NCBI GenBank assembly: GCA_012845835.1
Contig: JABAKD010000002.1
Location: 11,382,120 to 11,446,119, forward strand
From: Undaria pinnatifida
Taxonomy: Eukaryota; Sar; Phaeophyceae; Laminariales; Alariaceae
DNA: 64,000 bases
Direction: 5' to 3'
The notes under the pieces were generated by a model, which saw nothing but the letters and a program-made list of their open reading frames with translations, made no database searches and was not told the origin of the DNA. Position 1 is the first letter of the stretch; the number at the start of each line of letters is the position of its first letter. This document shows positions 1 through 12,200 of this stretch, piece by piece. The translations under genes and the position numbers were made by a program.

Positions 1-204
1 TTAGTATTTCAACGATGTAGAGAAGGCTACTGCTGAAACGTATTTTGCCTGAGTGACGCCCGCCGCTTCCTTAGCCTCGTTTTTGAGTGGTGTCGTGCCG
101 AAGTCGGCCCTTGCGGGATCGGGATCTATCACCAAGCGGCGGAATTCGTCGTAGCTTACTTGGCCGTCTCCATCGATGTCGACCATCGAGATCATCATAT
201 CTAC
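1..204 (-). CDS. C2/EF-hand gene, EF-hand exon (second loop), reaches window edge
   Basis: The acceptor is CTACAG just above position 204 and the exon starts in phase 0. It encodes VDMMISMVDIDGDGQVSYDE followed by FRRLV, a canonical 12-residue EF-hand loop with Asp at loop positions 1, 3 and 5, Gln at 7, Ser at 9 and Glu at 12. It follows the EF-hand exon at 1,083-1,215 in phase 0. The frame stays open to a TAA at positions 1-3. A GC-type donor about 40-45 bases from the left edge is also possible, so the true end is unclear. Decayed copies of this acceptor and exon start lie upstream between about 400 and 945. Confidence 0.8.
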   Translation of the reverse strand, partial: VDMMISMVDIDGDGQVSYDEFRRLVIDPDPARADFGTTPLKNEAKEAAGVTQAKYVSAVAFSTSLKY

Positions 205-3200
205 CTGTAGCGACATCATATCGCATGAACGAAGCGTAACATACGACGCCGACGGAAAGCCTTGGTGCGTTGGGGGAGAATACAAAAGAGGCGATGGTTT
301 GATACGGCAGCCATAACCTATGAGCTAAGCGGTAACACATGGCCATTGTGGTGGAAAGCCTTAGTGCGCGGAACTAAAAAAAAGTGGTAGAGCGGTCATA
401 ATGTACTCTACCCGTCGACCACTGAGATTATCCTGTCTACCCGTTGTCGACCATTGAGATAGATCACCGCGTCTACCTGTCGCGACATCGTCACAAGAAC
501 GCAACTCGATGAAATCGATGAGCAGTGAAAACGTTGAACGCTCTCCGCCGTAAAATGAAGGCACATGCCGGGGGAGGAGGAGGGACGACACCTGTGATCG
601 CGACTTGTCCAGAAGATGGAAAGAGAACTAAGATTTTAAAAGGAAAAAAAAATAACGAAGCGTACGACCGTGGTGGAAAGCCTTCGTGCGTTGAATGAAA
701 GTAGGCGACGGTGTTGCATCATGTGTCAGAATATATTTATTAATGTCGACCATCGAAAATTTCATATTCCGAAGTACCTACCTGTCGTGACAAGCGTAGT
801 CTACGATGGTGGTGGCAAGCGTTAGCGAGCTGAACGAAAAGAAGCACTGGTACAGCAGTCATGATGTATTCTTACTATCAACCATCGAATATCGTCATAC
901 CTCGTGTCGACCTGTCGCGACATCATCACAAGAACGAAATTCAATGAAAATCGATGACCAGTGGAAAGCCTCAGTGCGTTGACCGAAAATGCACAGAAAA
1001 CGAACACTTCTACGATAAAACGTACATGCACGACAGTGTTACTGCCTCAAGTATCCAAGCACAACTGAAATGCGGTGCATACCTCGTCGTCCGTGATGAG
1101 CTCTCCCATGCAGATGAGGATATGCCTAATCTCGGCCGCCCCAATGTGCAGGTTGTGATCAAGGTCCAGAAACTTGAACGCGGCCGATATCTCCTCGTCG
1201 GAAAACTCTGTTGACCTGAGAGGTTTGAAACCGTTTTGGGTGCCGATAGACGATGGAAAGAAAACAAGCCAGTTGAAAAGTCTATATCTACACCAGATAG
1301 GTAGTCTTGAGGGATTGAAATAAATTAGATAATTGGTTCGGGCACAAGTTTCCTTTCTCGTGTCCCTTGATTTTATCTTGTTTCTGATGTTGTTTTTATG
1401 CGTGATCGACGTGGAAGCTCATGTTGAACATTGCCGGACGGCAATAATAATAACAATACCTACTTCAACTAGATGAGATATACTCAATGTGTATGGGTGC
1501 CTCACCTAAACAACGCCTCTCCACGTTGACAAGCGAATGCCCCAGCGTTTAAAATTTCTAGGGGTTAGAACCGGCCGCTTCGCTCCAACGGTAGAGCGAC
1601 CATAATTTGGTTTTTGACCTACTATCTAAACGAAATACGAAAATTTTGCGGTGCGGGAATAGTAGGGCCTAGGTTATCATGCAGGTGCCTCACCTCAATA
1701 ACGCCTCTCCCCCTTGATAAGCGACTATCTCTCCACCCTCCCCTCCTTCCGTCACCACCTCACTCTTTTCCTCGCCGCTCGGTGCATCCAAATAACCCTG
1801 ACAGGATTGATAACGTTTGAAGAAAAGTGTTTGCTACTATCCTAGCATCCCAGATCCTGTTCACGCTTGAGGCAAAGCATTGCTTGCCATCCGAATGACC
1901 CTAACAACATAACGATGCAACGTGTTGGTTACGACGCAAATAACCTTAACAGTATTAAACGTTTGAGATGTAGCACTGGTTACGATCCAAACCTGATAGC
2001 CTTGTTAACGTTTCAAGACAAGGCGTTAATACTTTCGAACCGCCTCGCTATCGTTTCAAGTATTAACGATTGAGACAGAGCTTTGGTTACCATCTAAGCA
2101 ACCCTGATAGCCGTGTTAGCGTTTGAGATAAAGGGTTGGTTACGACCCACATGATGCTGATAGCGTTGAAGCTTTGGTTATGGTCCAAGTAACCCTGACA
2201 AGTGTTACCGTTTAAGAGGAAAATCGTTTTTTATTACCAAAATAACCCTGACATTGTCAACGTTTGAGGCAGAGCGTTGGGTACGAACGGAGTGACGTAA
2301 GAGACAGGGCGTTGGCTATTCCGCCGTATTCAACACAAACAGAGGCAACACCACCGAAACCACAACATCATGGCGGCCACGGCAAATGCGAGAAGGCTTG
2401 CGATGAAATATGTCCCACTATTGGTAGTTAGCGCAAGCTCGTCCGCTCCTGTATGCCCCAGGTTTTTGGAGATCGGTTTAGCATAGGTCTCTCAATCAAT
2501 GTTGACGCGACAGGAACATAGAGAAGAAGTCAAGCAGACGAATGAACAGACAGATAGACAATGAATAGAGTAATTAAGCAGTGGAAGCCTGTACGCACCT
2601 CGCAATTGAGAGGCTTGTGGGTAGTATAAGCCAAGAAACGGCTTCGCGCTATGCTCTCGTCCTTTCCTCACTCCAATATTGCCCACGTCGGTCAGATATG
2701 ATTCCTATTGATCCATAGATGATGTATTTCCTTAAGGGCAGACAGATCCCTGATCTACATGATCTGCATGCTTATAGATAATGTTGCAGGGTCAGTGGCG
2801 GACGATCTGCATGGTCTAGCGCATGTTTCCCTGCCTGGGTCTGTACTGCACAGATTCTGCACGACATATCACAACGACAGGTACATGATCTATATGATAT
2901 ATATGATATATATGATATATATGAACTAGATCGTGATCTGCCTGATGTGTCGAAGATTCCGTGGAACATTCCGAAGACGTTCAGGTCAAACATACAATCT
3001 AGATAACCCAGATTGCGAGCTGTAAAATGTGTGGAATGTTCTGATGATGGTCCAGATCGAACATATTATCTTGATGACCTTGTCATAGATCCTGATCTAT
3101 GTCGACGTGTGGAATGTTCCGATGATCGTGCAGACTGAATATAGTGATCTAGATGAACTATATCGCGACCTATTCGATGTGTAGAAACGTTCCAATTATC

Positions 3201-6200
3201 GTCCAGGTCGAAAATATTGTCCTCACCTTGAGGTTCTCGCGGAGGGAGTCGTCGAAGCTGTCAACTCCCGGTTGGTACTGTGGGTACGCCACACCGACGG
3301 GCCCCTCGAAACTAAACACGCAATGGATTTCTCCAGCCGGTTTAGGAGGGCCCGGCCCGGAGGAAGCAGTGAGCTGCACCCAAGTGTCCATCGTACCTGC
3401 GTGCATGTGGCGTGGCCAGACAGAGAAGGTTTACGTCGAAGAGTGCAGGGTTTAACCGTTTTAGGGCTGCACAAATTATCCTATACTAATTACAAGTAGT
3501 TTTCTCCAAAGACGTGGGTGGTGTTCGAAAGAGTTAATCCATATACTGCTGTCAAATAAGCCTCCACGTTACGTCGTTTGAGCCTGCGTGCATGTGGCGT
3601 GGTCAGACCAAAAACAAAATGCGTTGCCAGGAGTTAGTATTACAAATACTTGATAATCGGCGGGGCCTTTTTTCCGAAGACACGCAACAAAAAGAGAATA
3701 CGACATCACCCTCCTCAAAAGGTTCGAATGAAAAAAACTAACCCGGAGCGTTGTGATCATAGGATGAATTAAGAAAACACCTTTTTTTCTGTAGTTGCGA
3801 TCACAGGGTGATTTTAAGGAAATGTTTTTAATATTTGTATCAACTTGGTTTTAGAGCACCACCCCCCCAGTCGAACGAAAACGAAACGTCAACAACATTT
3901 TGCTCTTGTCTGCTGTCGTCTTTTCTCCTGATCGTGTACTGTTTCTAGATGTTAACTAAAAGAGAGGGCGCTTTAAAAGGTGCGCGGAAAATGAAGATCC
4001 AATCGATGTTAGAGGTCGACAGACTTCCCTAGGCAGCACGGCCGCACGAAATTGTCACCAGGCGCAGTTCGTCTTCCCGAGAGGATGGCAATATTCATGC
4101 ACCAAGCCCGTTTGCCGGCGGCGTGTCCACCTATATTTCGACGGTACGTTCATTTCAGGACCGTTCCTTACGAACACCAAAAAATCTCAGGAATCGTGAC
4201 AAAAAAAAACGTTGCATTTTGGCGAAACGTGATATTTGGAATCCGGACTTCAAGTGGTGTTGACATTTTCCACAAAAAATGATGTCAAGATTCCTGACAA
4301 AAAAAAAAGTTTTTTTTTTTTTTGAAACGTGACCACCCAGAATTTCAAAATGTCTGAAATCGTGACTTTTTGTCAGCATTCGTGTTTCTTTTGCGTTCGT
4401 TAGGACGACGATTGTTATTGTCATTTTCCACCCACCCATATCATTTCGAGGATCGACTCGGAGAAAGTATGAGGACCGCTTGGTATTAATAATAATGTAA
4501 CAAGAGTGCTTACACGTATGCCCATAGTGGTATCAGGTGGACGGTAACTACCCCCCCCGGTCGACGCACCAACGAACCTCCTTTCTCGCCGTAATCCATC
4601 CACTACTACAATGAACGTCTTTATATCACCCTGTGAACCTGGGCACTAGCTAGCACCACTGAGGGGAGTCGCCGACTTATATCCTTCATAGGGACATAAA
4701 AAAACCGTAACACGCGCGATCGGAGCATGACACACATCTTGCAAATATGAGGTTCGACTAAATGCTCCACCTCACAGCGGTTGTGCATTTTTACTTTTTT
4801 TTGAATGAAAAAATACACCCTACACTACTTCCATGGTAATATCAAGTACTTTGTCCGAAAAACGCGTGTGAAGCTAGTTCTACAGGGGGTAACCTTTCGT
4901 CGAAGCATAACGGTATGCTAATGGCGCTGAAGATGTTTTCTCATGGATGGTCACACAGTAAAGATGAGACAGAGTGGGGAAATACGAGCTCACCCCGCTT
5001 GAAAACTGGTAGGAGGCTACACTGCGCGTTTCCGATGAGCTGGTCGGTTTCCATCATGTCGTGGTTGAAGCACTCCAGCCAGATCGTGTACTGATCCACG
5101 ATATCCATTTCCATCGTCTTAGCGAAATGGCACAGAGAAGGTGGGTCACAAAAAAAATATGTCAGAAGACGGCAGTTTTGGGCACGAACAGGGGATGAAA
5201 AAATGTATGAATTTGGGGCAGGAGGGCTACACTTTCATTTCTACTGATCGACGACCCGCAACGCTTTCCGTGGTTCTGGATGGTGTTGTGAAACATAAAA
5301 CATCATCGTACAGTATACCAATCAAAATCAAAATAGATTTTGTCTACTAACCGACCTTGTCCTTTTCCATCGTGTGGACATGGTGCAGACGGAAGGACGC
5401 GGTTCAGAAGATAGTGATCAGAAACAGGATACGCAAAACGTATCATAAGTATATGGGGCAGGCCCGCTATGCTTTAAGTGCTCCCAGACGGTGTTGTGGA
5501 ATGTATCATCGTGAAAAATATCAATCAAAATCCACCTTAGGTGTGTACGGATCCACAATGGTCATTCCCATCGTCTCGACACTGGTACAGATGGTGGGTC
5601 ACAAACAGGATCAAACAAGCGTTCGCACCTGGGGCTGGAGCTTCAAGGCGGTGTTGTGAAGTATAAACGTATTGTCGCGAAACATAAACACGTTGTCGTA
5701 AATCGTATCGATCGAGTAAAATAACACACAGCATACGAGGTATGTGATCCAGTTCCCGTAAGTTCTTGTCTCCAAAAGAACGTTGTTTGTCGATTAAAAA
5801 AACAATTTTTGAAGGAAGCCATTTTCATCCCCCCTCTACACCCCCTGCATCGTCAGATGGACAACGGTACAGCGGTTCCTAGGTCGGCTCTAGGGGCTGA
5901 AATACGGCCTATGCATGTACCGGGGAAGCCTCGATTTCATTTATTTGGGGATTCTGGCTTCAAAGACCCCCGTCGGTTGGACGAACAGCCCCCGCACACT
6001 CAGACGGGGGGGCACTAGCAGCCTAAATTTTAGCGCGCGAGCGTCGCCTGCGTGCAAACTCCTGTAGTATACAAACCACCTACGCCATAACGGGATGATG
6101 ACCTTCACTGGCGTACGTATATTTCATTGGTATGCGCGCGTTGTCTCCTTCCCCAACGCTTTTTTTTTACAATCTAACGAGGTAGGTCTACTGTCTTTGG

Positions 6201-9200
6201 GCCACAATGGGCATTACGAGAAGAGCTATACTATTAATAGAGGTCCCCCAGAAATGGCGGTGGCGTGCCAATCCAATATGACCGCTTTTTTGGGGGAAAC
6301 TGCCCTGATCATTCCTGGTTATGAATGCAATTCCTCAGTCGTGTCAAGCGATTGTGACCGCCTTACATCGGAATACCGCCTTACTCAGACAGCCTTTTCG
6401 GGGGACCCCTACTGTATCGATACGGTAGGCTTACCTCATCCCATCTTGGATCCGTGCCCCCGTCTTTATCGACATTCGTTTTGCGGCTTAGCGACACCGC
6501 CTAAAAGTAGGAGACAGCGACGATTGATTGGAAAATTAGTTGGCGACAACAGAAGGAGGCGACAACAGTAGGAGGCGACAACAGTAGGCAACAAGAGTAG
6601 TAATAGCAGTAGGCGACAATGGTAGGTGAAAACAATAGGCGGCAACGGTACGTGGCAGCAGTAGCCGACAAAAGTAGGCGACAACAGTAGACGACAACAG
6701 TAGGCGACAACAGTAGGCGACAACAGTAGGCGAAAACGGTAGGCGAAGGTGACAACAGCAAGCGAGTATAGTAGGCGACAACAGGTGGCGACAATGGTAG
6801 GTGACAACAGTAGACGACAACATCAGGCGACATCAGTAGGCGACAACAGAAGACATGAACAGTAGGCGAAGGCGACAACAGTAGGGAAATGTACTAGGCG
6901 ACAGCAGTAGGCGACAGCAGCAGGCGACAACTGTAGACGATAACGGTCGGCAACTAAAGTAGGCGAGAGGGCATGCGGACCGGAGGCACCGACTTCAGGT
7001 GTTGGTGTTGCAATAATTGGTGTCACAACAAAACATGACAGAGCTTTGGGCTGCGAAAGCAACTGAGTTAAATCGACACACGACGCGTATGAAAATACGT
7101 GGAAGTGTGGTGAGCTAAAGCTTTATTTTTCCCCATCCGCCGGAGGATAAAAAAAACAAACAAAAAAAAGACAGAGCTGTGAATCGGCACGACTTAAGCC
7201 ACCGAATAATTGTTGCTCGGGCTAGTAGTCAGTTGTTTCCTGGAGGTGCCGACAATGGATTTCCATAAATGTAGGCGACAACAGTTGCAGAATCACGGGT
7301 GACAACGGTAGAAGGCGGGCGCGCAGAGAGGAAGCACTGACGTCAGGTATTGCAACGCTTGGCGTTAAACCACGCACGGATGGCGTGCATCCACGGGCGG
7401 ACAGGGCATTTCAACGATCAATCGTTGTGCGAATTACTGGCGTATACTAATTAGAAGGGGTGTGGTCCGGAATATTGAAGCGAGGGGGAGGGGGGGGGTT
7501 CTAACCTGCGGGTGTTCAGATTCCGTTGTGTATGTGAAGCCTGACGCTCGCCATATGTTTTGTCTTATATGATGCAAATTGGCGCGCAGTTTTTCTTCCC
7601 CATCTGCGTAGCCTGCTGCTGTTTCCAACATGACGCATGAACTCACATCGTTTAACCCTTTATCACTCCCAACACGAACGCACACGAATTACCAGCACTT
7701 CGTCCCCAAAATAAACATGAGTGCAGTTTTAAAGAGCGTAACGCCGATTTGCACCTGGTTTCGTTGCAAGGGATTTCTTGACGCCTCTGAGACTTGAGAC
7801 GAAAAAGTTTACCGAAAAAACTGCCGATTACAGCATCGGCCACATGAAGCAATCCTATCAATAGCTGGTGGTTTAGTATTAGTAGCACATGTGTATGTGT
7901 AGCAACGCAGGAAGCTATGATGGCTGTGAGGCAAGCGTGAGGCGTGACGATACTCGGACTACCTCAAGCTTCTCCTAAACGCTTGATTAGATCGCGCTCG
8001 TCGCTTTTTGGTCTGTATACTATATACTATAATCAATATATAATCAAGTCCCAAAAGGGTTGACAGTGATAGCTATTTTTGCCTCTAGTCCGTATTATTA
8101 TGACAGTTTCAAGTATATGCGGCCCAACCAAGCGCTAGCCATGGTAATGTTTCCTTAGCACGTGTTTTTATGGCGGTTTCGAATAAATGCAGCACAGCCA
8201 AGCGCTCGCCATAAACCTTTGTGTTGGTACGACATGACACGTAGTTTTTGTGACAGCTCCAAAATAAATTCGGCCCAACTCGGCGCTTTAATATGTTCGG
8301 TTTTATTCCATTCTTACCTTGCCGTCTACTTTGAGCACCAAGTATGGGTCCATTCGTCGGGCTGACGAGACCTCCCTTAATCCTCGCCCCGCCTCGCACA
8401 CAACCGTCAGCTTTCCGGCAGGCAGAAACAACTTCTTGACGTACAACTGTCCCGAGGGTTTACCATCGAGAACGAGCTCCAACTTTTTTTCCTGGCATCA
8501 TAGAGAAATATCAGCAGCGTTGACACTGTGGGCCGGAAGAGGGCGCGATGCGATAGGCACAGGTACCATCGAGGCACAATTCTAACGCCCTTTCTTGGTG
8601 TCACACGCGGCTGTTATGTAGCAGCATTGGCATTGTGGAGAACGGAGGGGCGATAGGTGCCGAATTCGTAGCATACCGTACAATGACGTGCTCCGGAGCG
8701 AGGGCTCAGTGATAGCACGCGTAGTGACATGCCACGCTTTGAGACCGGCAATAGCAGCTCTTTGCAATACAGAACGCGCCCGCTATTAGTAGCAACGTCA
8801 ATTTGGCGTCGAGGGGACAATCTCTGCCGATTTGACTTGTGTATAGGATTGAGTACGGCACCCAACCCTGAGCAACGTTTCTTTGTGTCAATTTTCTTAT
8901 TTTATCGTGAGAAAAAAAACTCATGTTCTTAGCCTCATCTTCTTACAGTCGAGTTTCTTTACGGGCGGGCGCCCTCTGTGTGTTGATTTAACTATGTTTT
9001 TTTCCGGTAGAAGCTACGGCACAACGGGTTATCCCGTACGGCACGACCGGTATTTATGCACCTTTGTAAGGTACATTGGGAGATTGTGTGCCTTAAGGCA
9101 CAATGGGTTATTCCGTACCAAGTACCTTTGTAGGGCGTAATGGCCCATACGGCACGACGGGTTATCTTGTATCTTTGTTGGGTTAATACGTACCTTTGTA

Positions 9201-12200
9201 CCGCCCAATGGGCTGTTCCGCACCTTTGTCCGGCACAACGGGTTGCTAGGCACCTTCGTACGACGCAAAACGAGTTAGTATATACGACTGCTTCTACGAT
9301 AGCCTCCCCCTAAAACCAGCGATATCCGTTAACGAACGCTTCATGGCTGCTCGACACGAGGAAGGATGCTATCCAAACGATAGCTTCACCTATTTTCTTG
9401 TTTGCAACAAACTATCGAACGATGGCGTCGGGGTTGCAAACGGCACCGTAATTCAGGAGATACGCCCGGGCGCTGGTTTCAAAGCCGGCGATTTCGCCAA
9501 AGAAATGTTGGAGGGGCTGCCGTAGAACGACTCATACCTTTTTACGGCGCAACGGGATATCGTGTACCTTCGGTTGGTGGAGTGGGGTGCCCATGGCCTG
9601 AAGGACGCTGATCGTTGTCGATCCCAGGTTGGGGTCGGTTCCTAGCTCTTCACTTCGAACTCTGATAAAGACCGGGGATCGTCAGAACGTTGATAAGAGA
9701 GTGGCTGGTACTGCCGGGAACTGTTCGTGATCGGTTGCATTGCACAGACACAAGGGTTGCCAGTCGCGATAGGCTGTCACGCGACCGGTCATTTTAGACG
9801 CTATCCCATGGCCTGAATGACGCCGACCGCTGTCGACGCCAGGCCGGCGTCGGTTTTTAGCTCTTCACTTCAACCTCTGGAGACAAGAGAGCGGGTATCG
9901 CCAGAACACGATCGGTTGCATAGGCACATGAATTTCCGTAAACGATGACCTGTTACGCGGGCAGTCACCCAAGGCGCTACTTCCAGACAATGTGGAAGTC
10001 GTTAGTGAGCAAAAATTCGATGAAAATAAACGAGCGTAAAAACTAAAAAGTAGGAATGCTCAATCCCATGCGAGATGAAAATGAAGGCATCCACCAGGGG
10101 GAAGAAGGGGAAACACCTGTGACCACGGCTTGCCCAGACGGTCGCTCGAGGTAAAACCTCTTACGGGTTGAGCTGGAGAGTAAAAGTGATGGTTGAAAAA
10201 AAAAGCGTAGAACCACAACTGAAACTTTCGGAGAGCGGTACGTGATGTGAGGGACCCTCGTGAAGGTTCACACTTAAACGGAATACTCACACATCGGTCA
10301 GGTTAAATCCCCGCTCATGATAAATATTTGTCATGGAGGGCAACTAGACCTCTGGCAGCTATGATCTGCATGATCTATGTATCATGTTGCCGTGTGGAAG
10401 CGGTACGATCGCCATGATCTAGCACATATTTCCTGGGCTGCATCTGTATTGCATAGTTCTATTTTTAAACAAAAATATCGTATCGACAGATGTAGGATGT
10501 AGATGTGGTATAGGTCGTGATCTGTCTTATGCGTTGAACTTTTTCATGCAAGAAATCAGCGATCGAGAGATGTAGTGCAAGAACACGTATCGACACTGCT
10601 GCAGCAACGCTGTGCTCGGGCTTGCTTGAGTCTTAACTGTAGATGAAGGTCGACTTGTTTTCGAGTCTTCCTGCAAACGAACGTCGACTCGTTTTGCGTC
10701 TCACTGTACTTACTGCAGATGGAGGTCGTTGGTCCAGTTCTCCTTGTCGATCCACATGACGATATCTTCCTCCCTGAAAAACGGTGTGCTTCCCCCACCC
10801 GTCACGACGCGGCTGCGCTTTTGGTACCTGAAGATCACGATCACACAAGAGTGGACAAGGACCACACAAAATTCATGGGGTGACATACAAGATGAATGAT
10901 AGCTATACAGACCCTTTTACATGTTTTTTCGGTGAAACGTTGGTTAGTATATGCCTGGTAGTCGACGAGCACAAAAAGCTGAAAAGTGGGAATGTTGAAC
11001 CCTATGCGAGATAAAAAGGGAGGCATTTACCGGAGGGGAGAAGGGAAGACGCCCGTGACCATGACCTTGTCCAGAAGGTCGTTGAGCGTAAAATCTCGTA
11101 CGAATTGAGCTGGAGAGTCAAATTGATGACAAAACAAAAATAAAAGAACAAGTTATTCGTAAGGGGGATTACTTTATTGTTACTTTGGGATCAGGCGTTC
11201 AGGTCTAATTGGTACGTGGTCGTATCTTCCATGTCCGAAGTCTTTGCATTCTGGATTTTCCTTTATGTGCGGATGGTATGATTGAAACAAGCTCTACCAT
11301 GCCTTTCCGTCGAAAATGAAAATTCAAGAATATCGTGAAGTAGTATGAATGAATCAAACTTCACCACCCCCCATATATATGCGTCATTGTCAGATGACAA
11401 ACCTTCATAATTACAGCTATATAGACTAGCTTACAGTTGCCTTATGTTTGTCGTAGAATACGTGACGTCACGCTTCCGATTAGGCGGTGCGGATCTACGG
11501 AGAATGCACAGACTGTGCTGGTGCAATCTCGAGCACATCGCCTCAGTTCCATACTACTAATAATAGTATTATTATTCTATTTGTCGCCTGACAAAAGGTG
11601 TAACGCTTGTTCCAATGTCACTATCCACATCCAAAAGAGGAAATCCGGAATCCAACGACGTAATACATGGAAGATGTTACCAGTCGGATCTGAGGTACTG
11701 TTGCATACTCTGCGCTACCTGTCCTTTCTGTGCAACGGCTTAGGACATAGAAGATGTTAGCAATTGGGCCGAACGCGCTGCTTCATACTCTACGCTCCAT
11801 ATCCTTTCAGTGTGATGCTTGCGCTACGAGCTATTAAAAATATAACAACCAGAGCTAATCACGGGTCAAAAATCCGACCGGTTGGTCGGGTCAGGAGGTG
11901 TTCGAAATGCCACGGGTCGGGTCACAAGATTTTTGGCTATCGTGTATCTGGTCGGCTCACGCTGACCAGATCCGACGCTCGAGAAGCAACCGGACCCATG
12001 AAAAGGCCTGCTAATAATAGAGATGAATGATATATCGTGAAACGAGGAGGAGGAGGAAGGACGCAAGCTACCCAGCACCAGCTTTGTGATCCCATTCGGG
12101 GCGATTTCTACCATTTGATGCCGTCGGCAAGACTCGTCACCGCTTCGGTGGCAGCTCCTCTCCACCAAGGCTATTCTGCTCTTCTCTCTAACCCGTAGAG

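Noticed and set aside
1570-1600. A tRNA gene, from GCTCCAACGGTAGAGC
   Set aside because: Resembles a D-arm only; no anticodon stem, B-box or acceptor stem follows.
6466-6878. Several overlapping minus-strand frames rich in Leu, Ser, Tyr, Cys
   Set aside because: They are the GTAGGCGACAACA minisatellite translated in all frames; no start, splice or family support.
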